NCBI GenBank assembly: GCA_029216955.1 | Contig: JANAVB010023996.1 | Span: forward strand, 13,238,212-13,302,211 | Length of the DNA: 64,000 bases | Direction of reading: 5' to 3' | Source of the DNA: Iris pallida | Lineage: Eukaryota > Streptophyta > Magnoliopsida > Asparagales > Iridaceae | Shown: piece by piece, positions 1-11,386 of the stretch | How positions within the stretch are numbered: position 1 is the stretch's first letter | How the letters are laid out: every line of letters begins with the position of its first letter | Made by a program: the position numbers and the translations under genes | Notes under the pieces: generated by a model | Seen by the model: the letters and a program-made list of their open reading frames with translations, nothing else | What the model was told of the DNA's origin: nothing | The model's database searches: none

Positions 1-27
1 TATTTTCTCACTCTCTCTCTCTCTCTT

Positions 28-70
<43 letters not shown>

Positions 71-141
71 GTTATAACTATATGTAAGGGTATCACATAC
101 GTAGGCTATGTACCTATAGGATAGGTTATGTGGATAGTTTG

Positions 142-347
<206 letters not shown>

Positions 348-1282
348 ATATAGAGGTAATGTAGTGGTATTGTATATATACTTGATATCTATGTATGTTA
401 TACCTTGATATCCTAGTCTACTTGTGTTAGGCTATAGCATGACCTAGAATTGACCCAAATAGACCCATATGATATTGTAGACTAGAGTTTGACTAAGCCC
501 TAGACTGTTGACCTAGTTTGACTAGAATGTTAACCAGAGTTGACCAGAGTTGACTTTGACCTAGAATAACCTAGAAATCATGTAGAATGTATTGTAAACT
601 TAAATTATCATATCTTGAATACATTATAACCTGTGTTGCTCTAAATAGGACTCAGTTACTTTGGTTCGGACATCTGTTCTCATCAGTCATTCAGGATATC
701 TGGCGAGTACATGCTATGATCGTTTCATACTTGCTAGGACTTATATTCTTGCTCTAGACTACTTTACTTGATGTTGTCACGTTGTTATCACGGATTGGTA
801 CTATATTGATCTTTTTATGAGATATTATCTCCCTTTGGGTGCATCAGATACTTCATGTCATATACTTTTCACGTACATTATGTATTCCTTATACTCTCAT
901 TATTCATGTACACTCATGTGCTCTCATGTACTCTCATGTTCACATGTGCTTTATGTATAAAACTATCATGTACGTAACGTAACTTGACTAGATTCTTGTG
1001 TATTGATTGGGGTCAGGGGAGTAGAAGTGGTTATGTGATCAATTCCGTCATGTACAACTTTGTAACTTAGTCATGTGCAAATCAAGCCGATTACATAACC
1101 ATTTTGTGCTCTAAATCACTTATATTCACTTACAGTTCTTATTTTCTATACAAACCTTCATGTACTCAGATTTATCTATTTTTACTACTCATGTACATCT
1201 CTTACAGCGTTTCATATATTTTATTCTATTTCTTGTTCTTTATTTCCTGCTATGATATAAACTGCATGAGAGTTATGTATTC

Positions 1283-1444
1283 GCTCCTGTCCTGACTGGA
1301 CCTGTTGAAAATATTACAGAGAACGAAGCAGACTTCTACATGACCTACTACGGAGCCGATATAGATGACACTTGTGACCTGGACCCTCAGGAGGATCCAG
1401 CAGTTGTTGAGGATGTTACCTTATTGCCTAGGCTAGACTGCTAG
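1283..1444 (+). CDS. Small coding-like segment inside B-family LTR
   Basis: An open frame of 53 codons ending in TAG, without an obvious own ATG. It starts APVLTGPVENITENEA and continues with MTYYG, DDTCD and DPQEDP. The same frame and spacing recur in element B's LTRs (6994-7140 and 31951 onward) and, on the other strand, in element C's LTR (37898-37797). AATATTACAG, which resembles a 3' splice site, lies inside the block. This could be an exon of a spliced LTR transcript, a short peptide gene, or a structured RNA. Function unknown; conservation across different insertions is the only evidence that it matters. Confidence 0.4.
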   Translation, partial: APVLTGPVENITENEADFYMTYYGADIDDTCDLDPQEDPAVVEDVTLLPRLDC

Positions 1445-1676
1445 GCTTTATCTTTATGTTATTTGTGTTGTCTTTTGAGATGTTGAGATTTGGTGTTCTT
1501 AAACACTTAGACTTATTTCTTCTAGTTGTATCTCATTCTATGGATTTTATATCTATCTTATCATGCCATTTATCTACCTCTAGTTTATGCGATTGAGTTG
1601 TAACTTCGGAGATTGTCCTCCGTTTGGAGAGTATATTATATTGTGTTTAGTTATGGTTGTGACCTAAAACAGCGTT

Positions 1677-1699
1677 CTACCGCCAATACTGCGGCGTAG
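1677..1699 (+). other. Conserved U5 hairpin
   Basis: An imperfect inverted repeat, CTACCGCC then a short loop then GCGGCGTAG, 51 nt before the LTR 3' end. The same element occurs in LTRs B, C, D and E. Confidence 0.7.
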
Positions 1700-1750
1700 G
1701 CTGGATGTACCCACGTACTTGTGCCCCCAAACCGGATGTGGGTCGTGACA

Positions 1751-2230
1751 TTTTGGCAACTAAAACTAGTGGTCACCACTTAATTCCGAAAATACATATA
1801 ATCTAAAGTTGTATGCTGTCTACACACTTATGTGTGTACTACATGGGTCAAGTAAGGGCTTGATTAGGATATACTAGGTCTTGTGCAAGTGTGGACCAAC
1901 TTTGGGCTTGATCGGAGTTGATATGGATATGTTTGAGTGGCTTACACTAGTCACTAGCACTACCCTAACTAGGCTAAAATTAAACTAGCTAAATTGCACC
2001 TAGCCAAGTCAAAAACCTATGTCACACATAGTATTATCTATGAATTATTAACCTTAGACATAATACTATATATATTTATATATACATGCAAAAAAGTATA
2101 TATATACTTATACAAATATTATTTATATAACATATAATACATATATATATACATGACATGGAATTATAGTTTAACTACACTACCTACTAATAGATAAAAT
2201 GATTTAATTTATTAGAAAACGAAGGTTACA
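1751..2230 (-). mobile_element. Element C 3' LTR, partial
   Basis: This stretch matches 40483-41031 over its whole length except for a much shorter TA run, and is read on the minus strand. On that strand it begins TGTAAC directly after the polypurine tract of element C, so it is the start of C's 3' LTR. The remaining 3 kb of this LTR must lie left of the window, displaced by the B-family insertion ending at 1750. Confidence 0.85.
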
Positions 2231-2267
2231 AATCTATCCCCCTAAAAAAATTTCATCCTCGAAATTT
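2231..2267 (-). promoter_or_regulatory. Polypurine tract of element C
   Basis: On the minus strand this reads AATTTCGAGGATGAAA followed by a T run and AGGGGGATAGATT, immediately before the LTR start TGTAAC. The same GAGGACGAA...AAGGTGG(G)TAGA arrangement precedes the 3' LTRs of A, B and E. This is the plus-strand primer site for reverse transcription in this gypsy group. Confidence 0.8.
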
Positions 2268-2294
2268 AAAAGTAAAGACAGACATAAACAGATA

Positions 2295-3196
2295 TAAAGA
2301 AAGAATACCTCATGGTTTGAAAAGATAAGGATATCGCTCGTGCATCTCATCCTCCCTCTTCCAAGTGGATTCACCCGGAGTGTGATGACGCAAAGCGATA
2401 CGACCCAGAGAAATCGTTTGATTTTGCAACACCTTCTCCCTATGATCAAAATCTCCACGGACTGCTCCTAATACTGGAGACTAGGTCCAACCTCAATCTC
2501 AAAGTAATCCAACACATGGCTAGGGTCTGCCACGTATCGTCTCAACTGCGATACGTGAAACACGTTGTATACCTCATCTAGAGTAGACGGTAAGTCTATT
2601 CGATAAGCTACAACACCGACCTTCTCGAGAATGTTGAAGAGTCCAATGAACCTTGGACTAAGCTTCCCGCCTATTTCGAATTGGATCGTACCACATGTTG
2701 AAAAAATCTTCAGGAACACCATATCGCCAACCTAGACACAAAATAAGACTTAACACAAATTTCTAAAGCAAACAATCACAAGCAAGCATAACCAAGAACT
2801 AAACTATACCTCGAATTCTAACGGTCTCCGATAGCTATCGGCCCAGTGCCGCTCCCTATCATGTGCCACCCGAAGTCTATTCCTGATCAACTTGACCTTC
2901 TCAGTTGCATCAACTACCATCTCTGGACCAAGCAATACTCTCTCTCCGACATCATCCAATGACGAGGGAGTGAGACACCTTCGTCCGTATAGAGCCTCAA
3001 ATTGGGACATCTCTATACTGGCCTAATAGTTATTGTTGTAAGCAAACTCTACCAGGTGGAGATTGTCCTCCCAAGAATCTCCAAAATCTAACACACAAGT
3101 GCGAATCATATCCTCGAGTGTCTGAATGGTCCTCTTCGACTGTCCATCTGTCTGGGGGTGATATACGGTACTGAACTTGTAGACAAACCCACTTTT
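2295..3196 (-). pseudogene. Element C integrase C-terminal part and chromodomain (broken)
   Basis: On the minus strand the remnant begins at FSTVYHPQTDGQSKRTIQT, the end of the integrase catalytic core with its last acidic residue in TLEDM. It then gives FEALYGRRC, the DVGER...GPE segment, KLSPRFIGLFNILEKVG and VFHVSQLRRYVADPSHV. After a frame change it ends in HHTPGESTWKREDEMHERY, a chromodomain-like tail as in Tekay/Del chromoviruses. A TAG at 3024-3026 replaces the Gln expected in NNNYQASIEM. Compared with element A, about 45 residues between THFLSFK (right of element B) and this piece are absent. It was split from the rest of pol by the 29-kb insertion of B. Confidence 0.85.
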
Positions 3197-4178
3197 TGTC
3201 ACTCCCAGTTTCCAGAAACAGGGGTATTTTTGTCATTTTTTATTTTAGAATTATTTTGGAATTATTTATTTATTTATGATATTATTTTGGGGTTATTTGA
3301 GCCGGGTTCGAATTTCAACTCATTTCGACTTGTATCGGGGACCCGGGGTAGTGTTGACCCTAGTGGACCCACATACTAGTTAGCCATGGCCCACATGTTA
3401 GTATTTTAGTTAGTGACTAGGCTAATTATTTTGGTTAGGTTTAATTTGGATTAGTGTTATTGGAATGACCAAACTAACCCCGACTTAACCCCTTACCAAT
3501 GTATTAACCCATAGATTAGAGAGGGGGCTTTTTGGGCTTTTCCCTAATAGGACAAACCCTCTCCATGGCCGGCCACCTCTAGAGGGGATAGGCACAAGCC
3601 TCTTTGATATTTTCTATTCCTTTCCATCTCATTTTCTCTCGCTTGTTCTTCTCCAAATTTCTAGAGAGCAACCTCTAGTGATTTTATCTCCAAATCCATC
3701 GTTTTTTCCACCAAATCTTCTTCTTTCCTTCTCTACTCAAGCCAAGGAGGAAGCTAGCCAAGTTTGGGAGGATTCGGAGCTCGTTCGTGTCCATTTGGAA
3801 TCTCTACGTGTCGATGTCGTGTCGGAAGACTTTTTCCTTTGAATCTCTCTCCCGGAAGGTATAACCTCTCCTCTAATCCACCCCTACATGCATATAGGTT
3901 GATTTTTAACCCATAGGAATAACCTCTATGGTTGTGTCTCCATTTGTGTCCATTTCGTGTCCATTTGGAGGTCATAGGAGTGTCCCTTATGTTGTGGTTG
4001 TGTCCTAGTAGAAAAATCCCTATTGGACACTTGTATTTATTATAAATATATTGTGGATGATTATTTAGAGATAAATCTCAGATTTCTAATAGTTTAGAAG
4101 TGTGTTTTCAATGTATCATAATGTATCATATTGGTTTATATGTATATTGTATATATAATTGATTTTATACATATGTGA

Positions 4179-4179
<1 letters not shown>

Positions 4180-4225
<46 letters not shown>
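4180..4225. repeat. (TA)n microsatellite in B 5' LTR
   Basis: Pure TA run. The 3' LTR has a shorter CT/TA version at about 29150-29215, which explains part of the length difference between the two LTRs. Confidence 0.9.
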
Positions 4226-4231
<6 letters not shown>

Positions 4232-4494
4232 ATTTGTGACATATATATATGTATATAGTTATGATTTTGTTTATATTGTGTCCATGTTTGGGGAGAATTC
4301 GGCCAAGGAGGAATTGGAATGTGTGTTGTTGAGAAGATTGGTGTTGTGCATATGAATATGTATATATGCAGGTATGTGTGTGTGAGGAGATTGAGATGGA
4401 AGGGTGAATTAGAGAGAATGAATTAGAGAGAATGAATTAGAGAGAATGAGTTAGAGAGTGTGAGAGAGTGAGAGTTAGAGAGAGCATGTGTGGG

Positions 4495-5270
4495 GGCTTC
4501 CAGCCCCCATAACAGTAGCAGGGGACAGCCCCCATTTCAGCTGTAGCATCCCAAAACCAGTGCCTCAAAACCAGCCCCTAACATGCCATTGACAGCCCCA
4601 TTTAGCCCCCCACATTTTCAGTCCCTACAGCCCTTACCTGTCCTTGATATGCCCATTTTAGCCCTGATGGACAGCCCATTTGGCACTACAAATCAGTCCT
4701 AAGTAGCACCCTAAACTCGACCATATATGGACATCATTTAGCACACAACTTATAAATTTCAGTCCCCCATTGCAGCCCATGGTAACCCTCTTATATCAGT
4801 CCCCTTGTCTAGCCTACATGACATCCCCATAGCACCCTTAACCTGCTCCTAAACACAGCCTACATAGCTGTCCTAAACCATACCCTTAACAGCTATGTAG
4901 CAGTCCCCATATCAGCCTACACACATCACATTGGTAAACCCTATAAACCTGTCATTCCCTGTCCAAACTCACCCCATACAGTCCCTGGGACCCATCCCCA
5001 AACCAGTCCAATATCATGCCATTTCAGCCTATATAGCAATCCCAAATTTTAGTCCTTAATTAACCCCCATATCAGTCTATACCTGTACCCATATCAGTCC
5101 CTATAAACCACTCAATTCAGACCCCATGGCTGTCCCATTTTCAGCATACAAGCAGCCCATGTTCAGTCCCTTATTAACCCCAGGTTGACAGCCTCAAAAC
5201 CAGCCTTGTTCACCCCACAAAACAGCCCTTTGTAAGCTCTACAAATTAGTCCCTATAGCCTATATATATG
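4495..5270 (+). repeat. C-rich, G-poor CAGCCC/CAGTCC tract
   Basis: About 775 bp in which CAGCCC, CAGTCC, CCCCAT and ACAGCC recur irregularly while G outside CAG is scarce. It is not a simple tandem repeat. The same tract is at about 29455-30225 in the 3' LTR. No open frame spans it. Confidence 0.75.
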
Positions 5271-5779
5271 TATCCTATATGCCCATGTGTGTGTGTGAGA
5301 GAGAGAGAGTAGTGTGTGTATGAGCCTATATGTATTATGTATGTGAGCCTATATATATATGTATTTGTAAATGTGAGTGATATATGAGTATAGCTAATAA
5401 CCTATAGGTAGAGCCTATTTGTGACCATGTGTGAGTGAGAGGGTAAGTGAGTTGGTGTGTATGTGAGGGTTGGGTACATGTGAGAATGGTACAAGGGTAA
5501 AGGTAAGGTAATGGGTAAATGACCAACATGTGGTCTAAGATGAGTTAGATACCTAGGAAACCTATGTATCTTGGTAGGTAACCCTTAGATAGGATAGTAT
5601 TTAGCTACCCTAAGGAGACTAGGCTAGTATCTTGGGTATTAGCGGGGTTTCCCTTGTATTGGACAAGGTATCGGGATTACCTTGGTAAGGGTAATATAGG
5701 TATTTGAGTTTGGAGTCTAAGATAGAGTTAGAACTTGATTCCCTTGGTTGGTAATTATCAAATATAGTGCTCATAGACT

Positions 5780-6165
5780 AGTTTTGACGTCGGTTGACCA
5801 TTTTGACCAAAAGTCAACAAAAGTCAACCAAGAGTCAAACTTAGCCTTTAAGCGACTAGATTTGACCGGAACCAAACCAGAGTTGACCAGTTGACTGAAA
5901 GTCAACAGTTGGTCAACATATGACTTGTTTGACCTAGGGTTGACTCAGTGTGGACCAGAGTTGACCAGAGTTGACTTTTTGACCAAAAGTCAATTGTAAG
6001 TCAACCCTTGACCAAAATTTGACCTAGTTTGACTTGGATTGATTTCCTGTGACCTTGTTTGACCTTGATTGTCCTAGTGTGACCCAGTTTGGCTCAGTAT
6101 GACCTAGTATGACCTAGTTTAGCTTGGTATGACTTAGATTTGACCTAGATTGACCTAGATTCATT
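5780..6165 (+). promoter_or_regulatory. Cluster of W-box-like TTGAC[C/T] motifs
   Basis: By hand I count about 16 TTGAC[C/T] on the plus strand and 7 on the minus strand within 390 bp, usually separated by 5-20 bp. TTGAC[C/T] is the known core bound by plant WRKY factors. The cluster is also in the 3' LTR (about 30760-31110) and, diverged, at 440-600. Whether it lies upstream or downstream of the transcription start is not known, so regulation is inference. Confidence 0.45.
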
Positions 6166-6993
6166 TAGAATGCATTGAATTGCATCTTATTATCATTTTA
6201 TACTCATAGTGACTTGTACTGTTCTATATAAGACAGACACCACTCCTCGGACAGTATATTCTCTTCAGACACTCAGACTATCAGGCGAGTACATTCTCTG
6301 ACCATTTTATACTTGTCTGGATTTACATTCTTGCTCTAGATTACTGTACTTGATGCTGACACGATTGTTATCACGGATTGGTACTATATGGATCTTCTTT
6401 TGAGATGTTATCCCCTTGTATTCACTAGATACATATTATGATGTGCATTTCACTTACATATTGTATTTATTGAATACCCATATCCTTGTATACTCATTGA
6501 GCATATTGTACTCTCATTATCATATGAGTTCCAGGGATAGACCATTGTATAACTATTGTATAACATTATACATCTATTTTATAACATTATACATCTATTG
6601 TATAACATTGTACATCTATTGTATAACATTGTACACTATTGTACAAGATAACGTAACTGGAGTGGATCCTTGTGTATTGATTGGGGAGGGAGAGTAGAAT
6701 TGGTTATGTACTCAAATCCTATTGTACAATATTGTATAACTATTGTATATGTCTATTGTACACTCACGTACAATGGAGTTACCATTGTATTGTCCTAGAC
6801 CGTTTACATAACCATATTGTACTCTAAATCACATGTTGCTTACAGTTCTTACTTATCATATATAGATATTTCCTGTTATCCAATCTCTACTATTTTTCAT
6901 ATACATTCTTCTTTCAGCGTTTCATGTACCTTACTCTATTGCATGCTTTATATTTTCTAACTTAATATAAACTGCGTGAGATGTTTTGTGCTC

Positions 6994-7140
6994 GCTCCTG
7001 TCCTGACTGGACCTGTTGATAACATTATAGAGGATGAGGATGAGGCCTGCGTAGATACCTACTATGGGACAGCTGTAGATGACTCTTGTGACCCAGATTT
7101 CCAATCGGATCCAGTAGCTATAGAGACTGAGGCTCCCTAG
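6994..7140 (+). CDS. Small coding-like segment in B 5' LTR
   Basis: A 48-codon open frame ending in TAG. It starts APVLTGPVDNIIEDEDEA and contains DTYYG, DDSCDPDF and a final ETEAP. It is collinear with 1283-1444. In the B 3' LTR the same frame (31951 onward) carries a TAG at 32059-32061 where this copy has CAA. There is no ATG at the start, so it would need an upstream exon or a longer frame. Function unknown. Confidence 0.4.
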   Translation, partial: APVLTGPVDNIIEDEDEACVDTYYGTAVDDSCDPDFQSDPVAIETEAP

Positions 7141-7429
7141 TCTAGGTTTTACTATTTCTGTCATTGAGATCTGGATTGTATATATTCTTTCATATTCAGT
7201 AGTGAGACTTGTATTTTTGGATGTTTGCTGAGATGTTATCTTAGACACTTAGACTCTCTGGTTGTATTTATGTAGATTTCCTCATTCAGTATTTATCTAT
7301 CTATCTTTCTATCTTATCATTCTGCCTTAGATGTGATTGAGACTGTATATTGCTATGTCACCTCCATTCGGAGTGTATATACTGTACAGGTACCTTTATA
7401 TTGTTAGATGATTGACCTAGGACATCGTT

Positions 7430-7452
7430 CTACCGTCGACACTGCGGCGTAG
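7430..7452 (+). other. Conserved U5 hairpin, B 5' LTR
   Basis: CTACCGTCG, loop, CGGCGTAG, with its end 51 nt from the LTR 3' end. The B 3' LTR copy is at 32387-32409. Confidence 0.7.
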
Positions 7453-7511
7453 GCTGGGCGTTGTTACGCTCTCGTACCCTTACAGTGGGTGCGGGTCGTG
7501 ACATATTTTTA

Positions 7512-7530
7512 GTGGTGGCCCATGCAGGTC
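7512..7530 (+). promoter_or_regulatory. Candidate primer-binding site of element B
   Basis: GTGGTGGCCCATGCAGGTC lies 8 nt after the 5' LTR. Element A has the same block at 18982-19000, and element C has a one-base variant at 37451-37468 on the minus strand. Its position fits a minus-strand primer site, and TGG at its start would pair with a tRNA CCA end. I cannot name the tRNA. Confidence 0.55.
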
Positions 7531-7739
7531 GAGTTTATGTAGTGGTATTCGAACTAGAGTATCACTACAGCCTGCAGTAGGATTAGGATATTTTGAAGGT
7601 ACTCAATCACATTAGGAAAAACTCTTATCTAATTCATACCATCTCAGTTCTTGCTGATATTGTTTTCCCTTGAATATAATTGTCCTCCTTTGCTATTTCG
7701 ACTCATTCTCAGCAATTGTTTTTTTGATCTGTCTCCAGG

Positions 7740-8596
7740 ATGGTTGAGACGAGATTACATCGCCAGGGCCAGAGGGACGCCGATGAGAGGTCTGCCACCT
7801 CTCATACTCAGCAGCCAGCCCCTGGTACCGCAGCCCCAGTCATGCCAGCTGGGGTAGGCGTTTCAGCTGCGTTCGGAGGAGCCCCTCCACCAGCAACAGG
7901 TGGTATGCCTCCACCAGTTTGGAGGCAGGACCCAGTTACCCCAGAGGTGCCTTTTCAGCAGCCGCTGCCTCCAGGATACGTAGACGCGGCACAGATGTTC
8001 GCCTACTTTCAGTAGTTCATGGAGATGCAGCAGGACCGGCAGACCAGGAACATGGAGTTGGCCCTTACGACAGTCGCAGCTCGACCAGCAGTCCAGCAGC
8101 CGAAGACACCGGGGATAGAGCAGTTCCAGAAGATGAGCCCCAGAGACTTCCTGGGGATAGAGGGGATTTTATATGCTGACAAGTGGATCGAGCATATAGA
8201 GGAGATCTTCCGCCTGGCCCGGATACCGGCAGATCTCCAGATAGAGGCAGCAGCTAGCCGAATACGAGATCTTGCTCGCACCTGGTATCAGTCAGACCCC
8301 AGGATGGGGGTAGCTGGAAAGACCTGGGAGGAGTTCAAGGGATTCTTCAAGAAGAAGTTCTTTCTAGATTCAGTGCTCAGAGCCTTGGAGTCGCAGTTCG
8401 AGAGCTTAGTTCAGGGGAGCCTGTCAGTGGAGGAGTATGCTGGGGAGTTCGACCGCCTCGGCAGATTTGTAGAGGGCTTGAGCGAGATGGCAAAGGCCCA
8501 GAGGTTCCGAAAGGGTCTGGTTAAGGAAGTCAAGTCCTTGACCAAGGGCAACAGGGATGCCACTTTCGAGGAGATTTTGACGGGAGCTTTACTGGC
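7740..8596 (+). pseudogene. gag: Element B gag, 5' part (split by element A)
   Basis: The frame opens at MVETRLHRQG with a low-complexity Pro/Ala/Gln N-terminus and then a gypsy gag capsid domain: FLGIEGILYADKWIEHIEEI, ARTWYQSDPRMG, LESQFESLVQGSLSVEEYA, RFRKGL. A TAG at 8013-8015 (YFQ*FMEMQQ) sits where Gln is expected. The frame is cut at 8596 by element A and resumes at 27001 in the same phase (TGALLA|EDDLELRL) once one copy of CTGGC is discounted. The gag resembles element C's gag (36462-36830) more than element A's. It would form the particle and bind RNA. Start codon uncertain. Confidence 0.85.
8592..8596 (+). repeat. Target duplication CTGGC, left copy
   Basis: Directly before element A; the exact partner is 26996-27000. 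It shows A inserted as a complete element into B's gag. Confidence 0.95.
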
Positions 8597-9340
8597 TGTC
8601 ACCCTCATTTCCCGTATTTCCAGTATTTAGTATTTATACTCGTATCTGGATTTTGGCATATATTTTTTTATTTTTTTCTCAACTTGTGGGATTTCGGTAT
8701 TTTCTGTATTTTGGGTTTTGGCATGGCTCGATTTTATTGGGGATGGTTCGGTTTGGTTCGATTTTATGTGTTGGAACACCCTAGCCCTATACTCCACCTT
8801 CAACACACCACAACTCCCCCTCTTTATATCCCCACCTACCACTCTCTCTCCTCATAACTTCTATCATTAATTTCCTTCTTCTTCTTCTTCTCCTTCCTCC
8901 ACAACTCTCCCAACCCTAGGCAAGTACACCTTGCCACTTCATGAGAGCCCTATTTTCTTGGTTCATTTGCTAGATTAGGACATGGCGACCAACATTAGAA
9001 CTTGGTGTTTTGAGATTTGAAGTCTCCTTTGCTCTAGATCTAAGTTATTTCTATTTTCGGATTTTGCTTGGTTTGATCTCTTTAAGTTGGATTTTATGGG
9101 TTTTTGATATTTCCATGTGGAAGAGCATTCAGTTTCACTCTAATTGGAACTTTAGAAATATGGATTTGGAGTTCGGATGGCCAAGTTATGATGCTTTGAA
9201 GCCTTGGGTTCATCCATGGTGTTCTGCTGTTTGGAGAAGACAGTGAGCAGTGTGCAGAGCTGTTTAGCTTATGCACACTGAGCTGCGTGCACTCTTTAGC
9301 GTGCGTACGCAGACTTGAGTACGCTTCCTGTTGGAAACGT

Positions 9341-9925
9341 GTCTCCTTCAGCGTGCGTGACTTTTCACGCACACTACTCCCTTGAGCGTGCGTGACTTTT
9401 CACGCACACGGCTCCTTGAGCGTGCGTGACTTTTCACCTACACTGTTTTCTTCAGCGTGCGTGACTTTTTACCTACGCTGCTCTCTCAGCGTGCGTGACT
9501 TTTCACCTACGCTGCTCTCTCAGCGTACGTGACTTTTCACCTACGCTGCTCCCTGTAGCGTGCGTGACTTTTCACCTACGCTGCTCTCTCAGCGTGCGTG
9601 ACTTTTCACCTGCGCTGCTCTTTCAGCGTGCGTGACTTTTCACCTACGCTGCTCCTTGTAGCGTGCGTGACTTTTCACCTACGCTGCTCTCTCAGCGTGC
9701 GTGACTTTTCACCTACGCTGCTCTCTCAGCGTGCGTAACTTTTCACCTACGCTGCTCCTTGTAGCGTGCGTGACTTTTCACCTACGCTGCTCCCTGTAGC
9801 ATGCGTGACTTTTCACCTACGCTGCTCTCTCAGCGTGCGTAACTTTTTACCCACGCTGCTCCCTGCAGCGTGCGTGACTTTTCACCTACGTTGCTCTCTC
9901 AGCGTGCGTGACTTTTCGTACGCTG
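9341..9925 (+). repeat. 34-35-bp palindromic minisatellite in A 5' LTR
   Basis: About 17 tandem units with the core GCGTGCGTGACTTTTCAC. In the first units the core is followed by GCACACTGCTC, making GTGCGTGA-CTTT-TCACGCAC a near-perfect hairpin. Later units end CTACGCTGCTC, whose GCGTAG complement weakly preserves the fold. The 3' LTR holds about 18 units (24741-25350), so the array length differs between the two LTRs. Confidence 0.92.
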
Positions 9926-11383
9926 CTCCCCTGACCCCTTGCTTAACCCATTGGCTCTTGGGGTTGGGGTCTAATTTCTTTAAGCTTGGCTTTTCTATTG
10001 TCCTGTATATTGATATTTTATTAGATATTTTACGCCCATTTTATATCCTTACGCCTTTTGTCATGAACTTGATTTTGCTTAATATGTTTGGAATGAATAT
10101 TGTACATGGCACGGTATGACAAAGAACTAGCATAACATGACAGTGACCCGTAGTGGTGCACTCCTGACATGACCAACCTGACATGATAGTGGCCCATCGT
10201 GGCGCACTCCCGACAAGTACCCTGACATGATTTATCTTGATAACTTAACTTGACCTGCCTTGACACCATGGATGGTTCTTTCTCGCTTGCTTGTTAAATC
10301 TACTTGTCCTGTCTTGCATCATGTCTAGGATGGGACTCCTTAGTACCACGGTCAGGAGCACCTACTAAAATGGATTAAGGTTAATAACTAGAATAACTCA
10401 GTAGTCATGAAGAGATGACATAGCTACAGGCAATCCCGTTACCTGGGCGCTCTTGGGATCTGTAGCCTGCCGTCGAGTAGGACACATTTCCAGCACACCG
10501 TCGCGTGTTGCACCCTCTAAGTCACCTAAGGGTACATTTGTCTTCTGGGCGATGTACCCACCTGAATTCAACCCCTAATTTTTGACCTGGGTAACCTGGA
10601 TGGTCTGCAGGGCTTGTGGCTGTGGAACAATCTCACTGTATCTTGTTAGTAATTAGGCCTGTGATAACCCTATTTAGTTAAAGTAGTAAGCCGTAGTATC
10701 TGCTTGGCCGTGATTGATTGAATGAGGTATAACCAGTTTAGCCATGTCTCGATCCAGTACCAGATTGCTCTCTGTCTTGATTTATTACATTATTATCTTG
10801 CCGATAAATGGTGGGAAACCAAGTTCTGTTCAGATAAAGGGTTACAACCCCGGTCCTTGTTTGGTTTACGGGTTGTAACCTGGCTATCGGAATAGTTCCA
10901 TGGTTATCTCATCGTATATCACCCTGCCATGTTTTCGTAATTCTAGTTTTAATATTAGATTTTCTTGTGCTAATTATTGGCTTTTGTTCTTATTTTGTGG
11001 CCCCCTTGTGGCACTTGCTCTTTCTGGGGTTGATCCAGCTGGTTTTGTGTGGCCAGATTTCGGAGCAGCTCCCGAGGATCTACCAAGCTTCCAGCCCAAT
11101 GGTGGCGACTAGAAGGAACCCAGGCTACGAGTGGGTTTTCTATTTTGTTTCGCTCACTCTATTATAAATTTATTCTTTTGAGGCGTTTAGCCGACGAGCA
11201 CCTGTTAGCTCGATGTACTTTTACTTACTGTCTGCCTACGGGCTGTAAATATGATTAACAAATCCTAGGGTTGATCATGTATGACTTAAACTCTTGCTAG
11301 TCCTCGTATTTTGTACGACTAGCTTCATGATCAGCTGATATGTAATATTTGGGACGCCTTTTATTGTATATTTGGTGGTCAAA

Positions 11384-11386
11384 CAT
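11384..11386 (+). repeat. Target duplication CAT, left copy, of CACTA-1
   Basis: CAT before the element and CAT at 18788-18790 after it. The unoccupied 3' LTR of element A reads AAACATCTTGTAATT at about 26808-26822, confirming a single CAT before insertion. Confidence 0.95.

Larger units (their letters stand above)
3197..7503 (+). repeat. Element B 5' LTR (4307 bp)
   Basis: The LTR begins TGTCACTCCC and ends GTCGTGACA. From the left it holds a CT-rich promoter-like and leader-like stretch (about 3540-3760), a TA microsatellite (4180-4225), a GAATTAGAGA tandem repeat (4405-4480), a G-poor tract of CAGCCC/CAGTCC motifs (4495-5270) and a dense TTGACC/AGTCAA cluster (5780-6160). After these come a short ATTGTACATCTATTGTATAAC tandem repeat (6530-6650), a small coding-like segment (6994-7140) and a conserved hairpin (7430-7452). 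Confidence 0.93.

Noticed and set aside
7919..8281. Alternative-frame peptides overlapping B gag
   Set aside because: Shadows of the gag frame; only the 7740 frame has capsid motifs.
9341..9925. Regular 34-bp repeats resembling a CRISPR array
   Set aside because: Units are contiguous without unique spacers and lie inside a plant LTR; it is a minisatellite.
9766..10119. Frame of 117 codons in the A 5' LTR (and its counterpart at 25162-25545)
   Set aside because: The first half is translated minisatellite (VTFHLRCSLSV repeats); no evidence of coding in the rest.
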